A DNA stretch of 64,000 bases, from positions 146,430 to 210,429 of the forward strand of contig JAGASH010000007.1 of assembly GCA_017847835.1 (NCBI GenBank), in the 5' to 3' direction. Below the pieces are notes generated by a model. The model was given only the letters and a program-made list of their open reading frames with translations, was not told the DNA's origin and did not search any database. Made by a program: the position numbers and the translations under genes. Origin of the DNA: Oscillospiraceae bacterium (GTDB lineage Bacteria > Bacillota > Clostridia > Oscillospirales > Ruminococcaceae). Numbering within the stretch: the first letter of the stretch is position 1; every line of letters begins with the position of its first letter. Positions 43,618-52,280 of this stretch are shown piece after piece.

Positions 43618-44385
43618 TCAATTTTTCGATAACTCCCAAAGAATAATTGCCGCGGCAGCCGCAGCGTTGAGGCTCTCGGCTTTTTTTATCGGGATATACA
43701 CCTTTTCATCGCATAAAGCCGCGATTTCGGAGGAAACTCCGCTTCCCTCGCTTCCAATAACAACGGCTGTTTTTTCGGGGAAATCAAGCTCGCCGAGCTT
43801 TTTCGCATTCTCGTCAAGCATTGCCGCGAAGATTGAAAACCCGCCGAGTTTTTCGCGAAGATTATTCTCGTCGGCATAACCAAGCGGCATTCGCAGCGCG
43901 CTTCCCATAGACGCACGCAGCGTTTTCGGTGAGAACGCGTCCGCGCATTTTCCCGTGAAAACCGCGCCCTCAATTCCGAGCGCCTCGGCAGTCCTGATGA
44001 TTGTGCCGACGTTTCCGGGGTCCTGCACACCGTCCAGCACAACGATTTTCCGAGCGTTTTCCGAAATATCCCGCGAGCGTTTTTCAACCGCAGCAAACAG
44101 TCCCTGTGGGGCTTTTGTATCGGAAATATATTCCGAAATCTCCTCCGTTATGACAAGGCTTTTTTCGGCTTTTTCGCACGCTTTTTCAACGGTTTTCGGG
44201 TACTTTGCGCGAGCCTTTTCCGTGAACATAAACAGCCCGATTTTAAAGTCAAGCTCTGCTGTTTCCCCGCACAAATGGTCGCCCTCAACCACAAACATTC
44301 TGCTTTCACGGCGACATTCGCTGCTTGACAAAAGCTCCTTCATAAAGCGCACATTCTGGTTTTTTCTCGAAGAAATCTCCTCCAA
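43618..44385 (-). CDS. TrmH/SpoU-family RNA 2'-O-methyltransferase
   Basis: A 255-residue SPOUT-class methyltransferase. A substrate-binding N-terminal part (about 1-100) precedes the catalytic domain with VVLDGVQDPGNVGTIIRTAEALG (motif 1), VIGSEGSGVS (motif 2) and YIPIKKAESLNAAAAAAIILWEL (motif 3), which form the knotted S-adenosylmethionine site. Start is taken as TTG at 44385 because GGGGGTG is placed 5-6 bases upstream; a frame up to 44442 is open. Follows rplT and a perfect palindromic terminator. Confidence 0.85.
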   Translation of the reverse strand: MEEISSRKNQNVRFMKELLSSSECRRESRMFVVEGDHLCGETAELDFKIGLFMFTEKARAKYPKTVEKACEKAEKSLVITEEISEYISDTKAPQGLFAAVEKRSRDISENARKIVVLDGVQDPGNVGTIIRTAEALGIEGAVFTGKCADAFSPKTLRASMGSALRMPLGYADENNLREKLGGFSIFAAMLDENAKKLGELDFPEKTAVVIGSEGSGVSSEIAALCDEKVYIPIKKAESLNAAAAAAIILWELSKN

Positions 44386-44459
44386 AAAAGCACCCCCAAA
44401 ATCGGTAATTTTCACCAAATCCCAACTGATTATCAGCCTCAAAAACTAGCCCTACATAG

Positions 44460-44491
44460 CGAAAATCTCACGTCCGCGCGCGGACGTGAGA
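44460..44491 (-). terminator. Intrinsic terminator after rplT
   Basis: Perfect 26-base palindrome TCTCACGTCCGCG / CGCGGACGTGAGA, followed by TTTTCGC on the minus strand, 13 bases past the rplT stop. Confidence 0.85.
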
Positions 44492-44503
44492 AGATTCTTT
44501 TAA

Positions 44504-44857
44504 TTAAAGCGCTGCTTTTGCCTTTTCGGTGAGCGCCGTGAAACCTGCTGCATCGTTAATTGCGATTTCGGAAAGCATCTTTCTGTTAAGAGTGATGTTT
44601 GCCTTCTTAAGACCGTTCATAAACGTGGAATAGTTCATTCCGTTCATCTTGCAGGCAGCGGAAATTCTTGTAATCCAAAGACGTCTGAAATCTCTTTTCT
44701 TAAGTCTTCTGCCAACGTAAGCGTACTGTCCGCTCTTCATAACCGCTTCCTTCGCGGTCTTGAACAGTCTGCTCTTGCCTCCCCAGTAGCCCTTTGCGAG
44801 CTTCAGGGTCTTGTTTCTTCTTTTTCTTGTGGCGAGCGCGCCTTTTACTCTTGCCAT
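44504..44857 (-). CDS. rplT: 50S ribosomal protein L20
   Basis: Large-subunit assembly protein, 117 residues. It begins [41 protein letters not shown] and contains [17 protein letters not shown] sequence ([21 protein letters not shown]). In Firmicutes L20 represses its own operon by binding the leader, which is present upstream of infC. Ribosome site AGGAGG. Confidence 0.97.
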   Translation of the reverse strand: MARVKGALATRKRRNKTLKLAKGYWGGKSRLFKTAKEAVMKSGQYAYVGRRLKKRDFRRLWITRISAACKMNGMNYSTFMNGLKKANITLNRKMLSEIAINDAAGFTALTEKAKAAL

Positions 44858-44906
44858 TTCATTTTCCTCCTAAATTCAAGCTATCAAACGCAAAAGCGCG
44901 TTCTCA

Positions 44907-45104
44907 TTATTTGTACGGAATAAGGCTCTTTGCCTGAGCCACGTTGGTGCTGTCTGCATAAGCTCCTGCTCTCAGACCTCTTTTACGCTTGGTGGTCTTC
45001 TTGGTCAGAATGTGACGCTTGCCGCAGTGCTGCATCTTTACCTTACCGGTTCCCGTCAGCTTGAAGCGCTTTTTTGCGCCGCTGTGTGTCTTAATCTTAG
45101 GCAT
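44907..45104 (-). CDS. rpmI: 50S ribosomal protein L35
   Basis: 65-residue basic ribosomal protein with [23 protein letters not shown] at the start and the [11 protein letters not shown] segment. Sits between infC and rplT in the universal order. Confidence 0.97.
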   Translation of the reverse strand: MPKIKTHSGAKKRFKLTGTGKVKMQHCGKRHILTKKTTKRKRGLRAGAYADSTNVAQAKSLIPYK

Positions 45105-45180
45105 ATTTATGTTCCTCCTTAATTCCTGAGCCTCCGCACGAACCCGCGCAGCTGCTCGCTTTTTACTAAATCGGCTGCCG

Positions 45181-45696
45181 TTATTTCTTGGGGCTCAATA
45201 CAACGGCATAATTTCTTCCTTCGAGCTTTGAAGGCTTATCCGAGCCTCCGTACTCCGAAACCGCGTCCATAAACTTCTTCATCAAATCCTCGCCGAGATT
45301 GGCGTGAGTGAGCTCTCTCATTCTTCTGAAGCGAACCGTAACCTTCACCTTGTCGCCGTTCTGAAGAAACTTGATTGCGTTCTTCACCTTGATGTTGAAA
45401 TCGTTCGTGTCGATATTGAGCGACATCTTGATTTCCTTCACATCGGCTGTTTTCTGATTTTTCTTGGCTTCTTTTTCGCGCTTTGTCTGCTCAAACCGAT
45501 ACTTGCCGTAATCCATAATGCGGCAAACCGGCGGATTTGCAGTCGGCGAAATCATAACCAGGTCCAAATCGGCAGCATAAGCCTTTTCAAGAGCCTCCGC
45601 CGATGACATAATCCCGAGCTGTTCTCCGTCCGCGGAAATTACGCGAATTTCCTTTTCGCGGATATCCTCGTTGATGAGCTGTTCCTTCGTTGCGAT
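45181..45696 (-). CDS. infC: Translation initiation factor IF-3, AUC start codon
   Basis: Keeps 30S subunits free and checks start-codon pairing. The usable frame runs upstream of the first ATG (45609), which would delete the conserved N-terminal [23 protein letters not shown]. The full 171-residue protein therefore starts at ATC (45694-45696), reading [13 protein letters not shown], with GGGCGGTG about 7 bases upstream. IF-3 genes are known for rare AUU/AUC/AUA starts that IF-3 itself discriminates against, giving feedback control. The C-terminal half has [19 protein letters not shown] and [13 protein letters not shown]. First gene of the operon. Confidence 0.93.
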   Translation of the reverse strand: MATKEQLINEDIREKEIRVISADGEQLGIMSSAEALEKAYAADLDLVMISPTANPPVCRIMDYGKYRFEQTKREKEAKKNQKTADVKEIKMSLNIDTNDFNIKVKNAIKFLQNGDKVKVTVRFRRMRELTHANLGEDLMKKFMDAVSEYGGSDKPSKLEGRNYAVVLSPKK

Positions 45697-45930
45697 TTTA
45701 AAGCACCGCCCTTTCCTCTCAATTATCGAAGTAAGAAATAAAATAAGCGTGAGCCACGCAGCTCACGCTTAACATATAATAAACCCCAAAAAGTTTATCT
45801 ACATTAAACTACCGCGCCCGACTGTGTTCTCCGTCCGTTCAGCAGCCTTTCAATCAAAACACAACGTGCTTTAATCCGGCGCTTTTCGGCGGTCGTCGGC
45901 GGGTGAGAGCGTTTACTCTGCTTTGACTAT
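45697..45930 (-). promoter_or_regulatory. infC operon leader (L20-type regulatory RNA)
   Basis: About 230 transcribed bases precede infC. On the minus strand they contain a branched GC-rich 5' region (CGCTCTCACCCGCCGACGAC onward) and then an intrinsic terminator at 45733-45770. This is where the L20 leader of Firmicutes sits and it should let L20 stop transcription. I do not align it to the family model here. Confidence 0.7.
45733..45770 (-). terminator. Leader terminator of infC operon
   Basis: Minus-strand AAGCGTGAGC / GCTCACGCTT stem with TGCGTG loop, then ATTTTATTTCTT, 37 bases before the infC start. Fits an L20-controlled attenuator. Confidence 0.85.
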
Positions 45931-45933
45931 GCT

Positions 45934-45962
45934 ATTATACAACACTTTTTTTCGTTTGTCAA
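45934..45962 (-). promoter_or_regulatory. Promoter of infC operon
   Basis: Minus-strand perfect TTGACA (45957-45962), 17-base spacer, perfect TATAAT (45934-45939). Confidence 0.92.
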
Positions 45963-45992
45963 GTGGTTTTTTAAAAAAACTTTTTAAATTTG

Positions 45993-46021
45993 TTGATTTT
46001 TGCGAAAATTTGTGATATAAT
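45993..46021 (+). promoter_or_regulatory. Promoter of pyridoxal kinase gene
   Basis: TTGATT (45993-45998), 17-base spacer, TATAAT (46016-46021), divergent from the infC promoter about 30 bases away. Confidence 0.8.
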
Positions 46022-46053
46022 TATCCTCGGTACTTTAGAAAGGAGTTTTTTCT

Positions 46054-46893
46054 ATGAATTACAAAAGAATTCTTACAATTCAGGACATTTCCTGTGTGGG
46101 ACAGTGCTCGCTTACGGTTGCGCTGCCGATTTTGTCTGCCTGCGGAGTTGAAGCGGCAATTCTTCCGTCGGCTGTTCTTTCAAACCACACGGGCGGTTTT
46201 TCGGGCTGGACATTTGCCGATTTGACCGAGGAAATGCCGAAAATCCGCGAACAGTGGGAAAAGGAAAACATCGGCTTTTCTGCGGTTTACACGGGATATC
46301 TCGGCTCGGCAAAGCAGATTGACTATGTTCTCGATATCGTAAAAAGCCGTCTTGAAAACGGCGGAAAATTCATCTGCGACCCCGCTATGGCTGACAACGG
46401 AAAGCTTTACGCGGGTTTTGACGACAAATTTGTCGAGGCGATGAAAAAACTCGCTTTCAGCGCGGATATCATTCTCCCGAATATCACCGAGGCTTCGCTG
46501 CTGACAGGTATGGAATACCGCGAAAGCTACGATATAGAATACATCAAGGATATTTTCGCAAAGCTTTCCGAAAAAGGCGCGAAAACCGTTGTCCTCACAG
46601 GTGTAAGCTATAACGAGAAATCAACGGGTGTGGCAATCTGCGAAAACGGCAAGTATTCTTATTATGAGCACAAGAAAATCGCAGGCGGCTGTCACGGCAC
46701 GGGTGACGTCTTTGCCTCGGCATTTACGGGCGCGCTTGTCAACGGCACAACAGCTGCCGACGCAGCGAAAATTGCCGCTGATTTCACGGTTTCCTGTATT
46801 GAGAACACAATTGACGACAAAGACCACTGGTACGGCGTGAAATTTGAGCCGGTGCTCGGCGAACTTATCAAGGCGCTCGGAGTTTACTGCTGA
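46054..46893 (+). CDS. Pyridoxamine/pyridoxal kinase
   Basis: Phosphorylates vitamin B6 vitamers to make pyridoxal phosphate. The 279-residue ribokinase-fold protein begins LTIQDISCVGQCSLTVALPILSACGVEAAILPSAVLSNHTGGF, typical of PdxY/PdxK-like kinases, with DPAMADNGKLY and the phosphate-binding anion hole GGCHGTGDVFASAFTGAL containing the catalytic Asp. Ribosome site AAAGGAG. Its stop overlaps the start of the next gene by one base. Many PLP enzymes in this window (met17, hisC, the methionine lyase family) need its product. Confidence 0.88.
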   Translation: MNYKRILTIQDISCVGQCSLTVALPILSACGVEAAILPSAVLSNHTGGFSGWTFADLTEEMPKIREQWEKENIGFSAVYTGYLGSAKQIDYVLDIVKSRLENGGKFICDPAMADNGKLYAGFDDKFVEAMKKLAFSADIILPNITEASLLTGMEYRESYDIEYIKDIFAKLSEKGAKTVVLTGVSYNEKSTGVAICENGKYSYYEHKKIAGGCHGTGDVFASAFTGALVNGTTAADAAKIAADFTVSCIENTIDDKDHWYGVKFEPVLGELIKALGVYC

Positions 46894-47780
46894 TGTACGA
46901 TTTGATACAAGTCGGCGCGCATACCTTTTATATGGACTCCTTCGCGAATGTGGGTGTTTTTGAATACGGCGGGAAGTGCTGTTTCATCGACAGCGGCGGC
47001 GACAGAAGCTCCGCGGAAAAAGCGCTCTCGCTTATTCGGGAGCGCGGGTTTACGCTCGAAAAGGTGTTTCTCACACACTCTCACTGCGACCATATCGGCG
47101 GTGCTGCTTATCTTCGCGAAAAAACAGGCTGCGAGGTGTATGCACCGGGAGTTTGCGCGGCTCTTGTCGAATACCCGCAGCTCACTCCCGTGACGCTTTT
47201 CGGCGGTTTTCCCACGGAAGAAATGCGCGCGCGGGTGATTATGAGCGCGCCGTGCGAGTGTCAAAAACTCACGGAAAGCGTTCTTCCGAGCGGGCTGACT
47301 TTCGTTCATATCAACGGTCACGACTTTGAGCAGGCTGCTTTCGGGACAAGCGACGGAGTGTGGTTTTGCGCGGACGGAGTTGTCGGGGAGCATATTCTCG
47401 AAAAGTACAAAATCGCGTTTATGCACGACGTTTCCGAGCATTTGAAATCGCTCGAAACGCTGAAAACGCTTGACGGCACGCTTTTCATTCCCGCTCACAA
47501 CGAGCCCTGCAAGGATATAAAGCCGCTTGCCGACAAGAATATCGCGAACATCAGATTTGTTCTGGAGATGATAAAACGGCTCTGTGAAAACGGCTTGACG
47601 ATAGACGAGCTGCTGGAAAAAATCTTCGCGGAGCTGCATATAAAGCTGTATCTCACGCAGTACGAGCTTATCGGTCACACAACGCGCTCCTGCCTCGCTT
47701 ATCTGAAGAAAAAAGGCGAAATCGCGTGTGATTATCGCGGCTCGCGGCTGTTGTGGAAAACGGTGGACGAAAACACTTGA
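46893..47780 (+). CDS. MBL-fold metallo-hydrolase
   Basis: A 295-residue metallo-beta-lactamase-fold hydrolase. It has the metal motif THSHCDHIGGAAYL (HxHxDH with Cys between), a later His in INGHDFEQ and ADGVVG (Asp ligand), and FIPAHNEPC (final His). The C-terminal ~85 residues form a helical domain that is common in glyoxalase-II-like or winged-helix hydrolases (YELIGHTTRSCLAYLKKKGEI). Substrate unknown. Co-translated with the kinase. Confidence 0.87.
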   Translation: MYDLIQVGAHTFYMDSFANVGVFEYGGKCCFIDSGGDRSSAEKALSLIRERGFTLEKVFLTHSHCDHIGGAAYLREKTGCEVYAPGVCAALVEYPQLTPVTLFGGFPTEEMRARVIMSAPCECQKLTESVLPSGLTFVHINGHDFEQAAFGTSDGVWFCADGVVGEHILEKYKIAFMHDVSEHLKSLETLKTLDGTLFIPAHNEPCKDIKPLADKNIANIRFVLEMIKRLCENGLTIDELLEKIFAELHIKLYLTQYELIGHTTRSCLAYLKKKGEIACDYRGSRLLWKTVDENT

Positions 47781-47805
47781 CAAATTCCAAAAATTGTGTT
47801 ATAAT
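47777..47805 (+). promoter_or_regulatory. Promoter of T-box/pheST transcript
   Basis: Perfect TTGACA (47777-47782) overlapping the previous stop codon, 17-base spacer, perfect TATAAT (47800-47805). Confidence 0.9.
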
Positions 47806-47811
47806 TCAATG

Positions 47812-48066
47812 TAAGGCTATGAAAGCGTGTAAGTAGGGGATTTTCCTGTCATCAGAGAGGACGCGGCAGGTGTGAGCGTCTTGACGGTTTTCTTCCGAAT
47901 TTCAGCGCCCGAGCCGCCCGCGAGAAACTAAGCGGGACGTTCGCCGCGAAAAGGCTGTTTTGAGAGCGGAGTTTTCTCCGAAGACGGGTGGTACCGCGGA
48001 ATATTTTTCGTCCCGACTGTTTGCTGAGCGTTATCGTTTGGCAGAGGTCGGGATTTATTTTTTTGC
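47812..48066 (+). promoter_or_regulatory. T-box leader of pheST
   Basis: About 255 bases of leader with a long 5' stem region, the T-box consensus GGTGGTACCGCGG (47987-47999) and then an intrinsic terminator (48011-48065; TCCCGAC / GTCGGGA, followed by TTTATTTTTTT). A TTC triplet in the 5' arm fits a Phe specifier. Uncharged tRNA-Phe should pair and open the terminator. Confidence 0.92.
48011..48065 (+). terminator. T-box attenuator terminator
   Basis: TCCCGAC (48011-48017) pairs with GTCGGGA (48047-48053), followed by TTTATTTTTTT, 16 bases before pheS. Confidence 0.88.
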
Positions 48067-48080
48067 AAAGGAGTAGTTTT

Positions 48081-49100
48081 ATGAAGGATTTCAGCGAAAT
48101 CAAGGAACAAGTAAAAGCTAAAATCGGCGAAGTCAGGGACGGCGCTTCCCTTTCGGAATTCTGGCAGAATTTCCTCGGAAAAGCGGGCGTTATCCAAGGG
48201 CTGATGAAGGAGATGAAGAACGTTTCCCCCGAGGAAAAACCGCTCTTCGGAAAAGCCGTGAACGATGTTCGCGAGTGGGCTCAGGAGCTTTACCGCCAGA
48301 AGCAGGAGGAAATTAAAAAGCTTGAACTCAACGCGCGCTATGAAAAGGAAACAGTGGACGTCACGCTTCCTGCGCTCAGACGCGCCCCCGGCAATCTTCA
48401 CCCGATTACCATTATAAAGCAGCAGATGATTGACGTGTTCGCGGGAATGGGCTTCGAGATTTACGAAGGTCCCGAAATCGAGGACGACGACCACAACTTC
48501 ACCCGCCTCAACGTCCTCAAAGACCACCCCTCGCGCGATATGCAGGACACGTTCTGGCTCACCGAGGACCTGCTTCTGAGAACCCACACCTCCCCCGGTC
48601 AAATCCGCACAATGGACTCCCACAAGCCGCCTATAAAGGTGCTTGTTCCCGGCAAGGTTTTCCGTTCGGACAGCGACGCGACGCACTCTCCGATGTTCTC
48701 GCAGATGGAAGGTCTGGTTGTCGATAAGGGTATAACTCTCTGCGATTTGCAGGGTATGCTCGACAAATTTGTACAGGAAATCTTCGGAAGCGGCACGAAA
48801 ACCCGTCTGCGCCCGTCCTATTTCCCGTTCACCGAGCCGTCCGTTGAAGTTGACGTTTCCTGCTTTGAGTGCGGCGGCAAGGGCTGCTCACTGTGCAAGG
48901 GCACGGGCTGGATTGAAGTTCTCGGCGGCGGCGTTGTCAACAAAAAGGTGCTTGAAAACTGCGGCATCGACAGCGAGGTTTACTCGGGACTTGCGTTCGG
49001 AATAGGCATCGAGCGTATCACAATGCTCAAATACGGCATCTCGAATATGGGTGTGCTTTTCCGCAACGAAATGGATTTCCTGGAACAATTCAAAGCGTAA
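48081..49100 (+). CDS. pheS: Phenylalanyl-tRNA synthetase alpha subunit
   Basis: Catalytic subunit that attaches phenylalanine to its tRNA. The 339-residue protein has an N-terminal coiled coil (about 1-90) and class II motifs: motif 1 [19 protein letters not shown], motif 2 [13 protein letters not shown] and [20 protein letters not shown], motif 3 [18 protein letters not shown]. The ATG at 48081 has AAAGGAG upstream; a longer frame goes into the terminator and was rejected. pheT follows after 12 bases. Confidence 0.97.
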   Translation: MKDFSEIKEQVKAKIGEVRDGASLSEFWQNFLGKAGVIQGLMKEMKNVSPEEKPLFGKAVNDVREWAQELYRQKQEEIKKLELNARYEKETVDVTLPALRRAPGNLHPITIIKQQMIDVFAGMGFEIYEGPEIEDDDHNFTRLNVLKDHPSRDMQDTFWLTEDLLLRTHTSPGQIRTMDSHKPPIKVLVPGKVFRSDSDATHSPMFSQMEGLVVDKGITLCDLQGMLDKFVQEIFGSGTKTRLRPSYFPFTEPSVEVDVSCFECGGKGCSLCKGTGWIEVLGGGVVNKKVLENCGIDSEVYSGLAFGIGIERITMLKYGISNMGVLFRNEMDFLEQFKA

Positions 49101-49112
49101 GGGGGAGTTTCA

Positions 49113-51518
49113 ATGAAGATTTTACAAAGCTGGCTTAAAGAATATATTGATATAGACGTTTCCACGGAAAAGCTCGTGGAGAAGCTTTTCGGCGCGGGTT
49201 TTGAGGTTGAGGAGATTATTTACCTCGGTAAGGATATCGAGAAAATCGTTGTCGGAGAGGTGACTTCTATCGAAAAATACGAGGGAACACACCTTTATAT
49301 ATGCCACGTCAACTGCGGCTCTTACGGCGAGGACAACCTCATTCTTACGGGCGCAGACAACGTTTTCAAGGGCGCGAAGGTACCCGCGGCTGTTGTCGGA
49401 GCGAAGCTCCCCGGAGGTCTTGAAATTCAGCCGCGCAAGATGAAGGATATGATGAGCTACGGAATGCTCTGCTCGGGCGGTGAGCTCGGAATTGACGACA
49501 ACTGGATTAAAGGCGCTTCCGTGAACGGAATTTTAATTCTCCCCGAGGACGCTCCCGTAGGCGAGGATATCGTGAAGTATCTCGGTCTTGACGACTATGT
49601 TTTCGATATCTCGATTACCGCAAACCGTCCCGATTGTCAGTCGGTTGTCGGCATTGCGCGCGAGGTTGCGGCATTCCTCAAAAAGCCGCTCAAAGAGCCC
49701 GATTACAGCTTCACCACAACCGATAAAACTCACGGCGAGATCTCGATTGAGGTTATCGACAAGGATTTGTGTCCGCGCTATCTCGGTCACTACATTTATG
49801 ATGTACAGCACTTTGAAAGCCCGCAGTGGCTCAAACGCAGACTTGCAGTTTGCGGTTTCGGCGCGATTGACGCGATTGTTGATATCACAAACTATGTTCT
49901 TCTGGAAATCGGTCAGCCTATGCACGCATTTGATTTGGACACCCTTGACGGCAAATCTATCGTGGTAAGACGCGCGAAAAACGGCGAAAAAATCACAACT
50001 CTCGATGAAAAAGAGCGCACCCTGACTGCTGATAATCTGCTTATCTGCGACAAGGTAAAGGGTGTGGGACTTGCGGGAATTATGGGCGGACTGAACTCCG
50101 AAATCAAGCCGCAGACAAGCGAAATTCTCCTCGAAGCCGCTAAATTCCGCCGCGATAACGTCAGAAAAACCTCGCGCGCACTCGGTCTGCACACCGACGC
50201 TGCTGCACGTTTTGAAAAGGGCGTTGACGAATACGGCGTTGAAATGGGCATGGCGAGAGCGCTCAATCTTGTCGAGAAGCTCGGTGTGGCAAAAATCAGC
50301 TCCTCGCACTTTGACGTTTCCGCAGGCGAAAACACCGCTCCGAGAACCTTTGACGTAACCATTGAAAAGGTGAACTCGGTGCTCGGAATTGACGTTCCGC
50401 AGAGCGAAATCGTGAGCATTCTGAAAGCGCTTTCATTCGGCGTTTCCGAGAACGGCTCGACGCTCACCGTCACCGTTCCCCGTTACCGCGAAGACGTCGA
50501 GAATTATCAGGATATCGCGGAGGAGGTTATCAGAGAATACGGCTACGACCACGTTATCCCGACGTTCCTCAAAACCGCAGAGGTTACGGGCGGCGGCTTG
50601 AATTTCCTGCAAAACAAGGAGCTTGCCGCGAAGAAATTCTTCTGCTCGTGCGGTTTCTACGAGATACAGACGCTTGCGATGTACTCGAAGCGCGAGCTTG
50701 ATATGATTATGCTTCCCGAAAACGCGCCCGAAAGAAAGGTAATCGAACTGCTCAATCCTATTACCGATAACCTCTCGATTATGCGCACCGTTATGAGCCC
50801 GTGTATGATTAACGTCATCGCGGATAACGTCAAAAACGACCGCTCCGAGGGACGTTTCTTTGAACTCGCGAACATCTATCTGCCGAAAAATATCCCGCTC
50901 ACCGAAGCTCCCGAGGAACGCAAAATTCTCTGCTTAGGCGCTTTCGGAGCAAACGAGAGCTTCTTCACCGTCAAGGCTGAAATCGAGGCTTTCGCGGCGG
51001 CAAACGGTCTGACGCTGCGGTTTGAGCGCGGTGAAAGGTGCTGGCTGCACCCCGGTATTACCGCGGAAATATTCTGTGAGGGCAAGAGTATCGGTGTTCT
51101 CGGTAAGCTGAGATACGAGGTTATCGACAACCTCAACGTTGCCGAGGGCAAGAAGTCCGATTTGAACATCATTCTCGCGGAGCTTGATTACAGCGCAATC
51201 CAGAGCCTCTACAAGCAGGAAATCAAGTACACTCCCGCAAGCGGTTTCGCGAAAATCAAGCGCGATTTGTCGGTTACTCTCGACAAGAAAACGCTCTGCA
51301 TTGAGGTTGAGGACGAAATCAAGGCGGCAAGCGACAAGGTTTGCGAGGTTGTTCTCTTCGACCACTATGAAAGCGAGAAGCTCGGCTTCGGCAAGAAGAG
51401 CCTGTCGTTCTCGATAACCTTCGCGGACAAGGCTGACGTGACCGACGAGCAGGCTGACGCAGAAATGGAGAAAATCACCGCGCGTCTGTCCGAAAAGCTC
51501 GGCGCAGCTAGAAGATAA
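49113..51518 (+). CDS. pheT: Phenylalanyl-tRNA synthetase beta subunit
   Basis: 801-residue partner of pheS. It has the N-terminal tRNA-binding (EMAP-like) domain (VVGEVTSIEKYEGTHLYICHVNCG), the B3/B4 editing domain (KTSRALGLHTDAAARFEKGVD), B5 (VTVPRYREDVENYQDIAEEVIREYGYD) and the C-terminal anticodon-binding ferredoxin fold. Length is the family norm. Ribosome site AAGGGGG. Followed by a terminator. Confidence 0.97.
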   Translation: MKILQSWLKEYIDIDVSTEKLVEKLFGAGFEVEEIIYLGKDIEKIVVGEVTSIEKYEGTHLYICHVNCGSYGEDNLILTGADNVFKGAKVPAAVVGAKLPGGLEIQPRKMKDMMSYGMLCSGGELGIDDNWIKGASVNGILILPEDAPVGEDIVKYLGLDDYVFDISITANRPDCQSVVGIAREVAAFLKKPLKEPDYSFTTTDKTHGEISIEVIDKDLCPRYLGHYIYDVQHFESPQWLKRRLAVCGFGAIDAIVDITNYVLLEIGQPMHAFDLDTLDGKSIVVRRAKNGEKITTLDEKERTLTADNLLICDKVKGVGLAGIMGGLNSEIKPQTSEILLEAAKFRRDNVRKTSRALGLHTDAAARFEKGVDEYGVEMGMARALNLVEKLGVAKISSSHFDVSAGENTAPRTFDVTIEKVNSVLGIDVPQSEIVSILKALSFGVSENGSTLTVTVPRYREDVENYQDIAEEVIREYGYDHVIPTFLKTAEVTGGGLNFLQNKELAAKKFFCSCGFYEIQTLAMYSKRELDMIMLPENAPERKVIELLNPITDNLSIMRTVMSPCMINVIADNVKNDRSEGRFFELANIYLPKNIPLTEAPEERKILCLGAFGANESFFTVKAEIEAFAAANGLTLRFERGERCWLHPGITAEIFCEGKSIGVLGKLRYEVIDNLNVAEGKKSDLNIILAELDYSAIQSLYKQEIKYTPASGFAKIKRDLSVTLDKKTLCIEVEDEIKAASDKVCEVVLFDHYESEKLGFGKKSLSFSITFADKADVTDEQADAEMEKITARLSEKLGAARR

Positions 51519-51534
51519 ATTAATTTAAAACAGT

Positions 51535-51576
51535 TCTCCTTGGCATATTTCGATATGTCAGGGAGATTTCTGTAAA
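51535..51576 (+). terminator. Intrinsic terminator after pheT
   Basis: TCTCC-TGGCATAT / ATATGTCA-GGGAGA stem with a TTCG loop, followed by TTTCTG. Weak T-run. Confidence 0.6.
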
Positions 51577-51585
51577 GGAGAAAAA

Positions 51586-52140
51586 ATGTACGAAACAACG
51601 CTATACAGTCCCGAAAATCCGATTTCCGACGAGCTTTTTTCCGAGCTTTACAAAATCCTCGAATACTCGTTTCCCTATGACGAGCGTCGGGACTTCGAGC
51701 ACCAGCTTGAAAAATCGAAAAGTCCGGAATTCCGCACAATGACGCTCTCGGAAAACGGGAAAGTTCTCGGGTTTCTGAATTTCTGGGAGCTTGCGGGCTT
51801 CGTTTACCTCGAACACTTTGCCGTTGACAAAAGCCTTCGCGGAAAAGGGCTCGGCTCGGAGCTTATTCGGCAGCTCTGCGGGATTTGCACGGGAAAAACG
51901 ATTGTCCTTGAAGCAGAGCCGCCCGAGCTGAACGAGTTTTCCGCGCGGAGAATTGAGTTTTACAAGCGGCTGGGTTTCTGCACGAACCCGTTCACCTACT
52001 TTCAGCCGTCCTATCACAAGGACGGAAAGCCCGTGGAGCTTGTGATAATGTCGCAGGAAAAACCGCTTTCCGAGGGGGATTTCAAGGATAAAGTCCGCGA
52101 AATTTATCGGAAGGTGTACGACAAAAGCTGCGAAGAATAA
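51586..52140 (+). CDS. GNAT-family N-acetyltransferase
   Basis: 184-residue acetyltransferase. The acetyl-CoA region is KSLRGKGLGSELIRQLCGICTG (motif A), with a preceding strand VYLEHFAVD and a following ARRIEFYKRLGFCTN (motif B, Tyr). Substrate unknown. It has a ribosome site AAAGGAG and is the last gene before the AT-rich tRNA-bracketed region. A short promoterless spacing of 68 bases to pheT with a weak terminator means it may share read-through. Confidence 0.83.
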   Translation: MYETTLYSPENPISDELFSELYKILEYSFPYDERRDFEHQLEKSKSPEFRTMTLSENGKVLGFLNFWELAGFVYLEHFAVDKSLRGKGLGSELIRQLCGICTGKTIVLEAEPPELNEFSARRIEFYKRLGFCTNPFTYFQPSYHKDGKPVELVIMSQEKPLSEGDFKDKVREIYRKVYDKSCEE

Positions 52141-52180
52141 CGCAAATTTGTTTTTATGTGAGAAAATTTGAAAAAACCTC

Positions 52181-52209
52181 TTGACAAAGCGATTATATCG
52201 TGGTATAAT
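52181..52209 (+). promoter_or_regulatory. Promoter of tRNA-like gene
   Basis: Perfect TTGACA (52181-52186), 17-base spacer, perfect TATAAT (52204-52209), 36 bases before the tRNA-Leu-like sequence. The intact tRNA-Leu has a very similar promoter at 58816-58844. Confidence 0.88.
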
Positions 52210-52241
52210 ATTATATGTCCAAAAACAAGATTTTGGATTAT

Positions 52242-52280
52242 ATACGCAGGTGTGGCGGAATTGGCAGACGCGCTAGCTTC
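52242..52280 (+). repeat. 39-base direct repeat, left copy (tRNA-Leu 5' half)
   Basis: Identical to 58877-58915. It contains ATAC plus the first 35 bases of tRNA-Leu: acceptor 5' arm GCAGGTG, the D arm and the 5' anticodon stem CTAGC with TTC. Copies are in the same orientation and enclose about 6.6 kb. Confidence 0.95.

Noticed and set aside
46884..47783. 299-codon minus-strand frame opposite the metallo-hydrolase gene
   Set aside because: The plus-strand frame has clear metal-binding motifs and a ribosome site; the antisense frame has neither.
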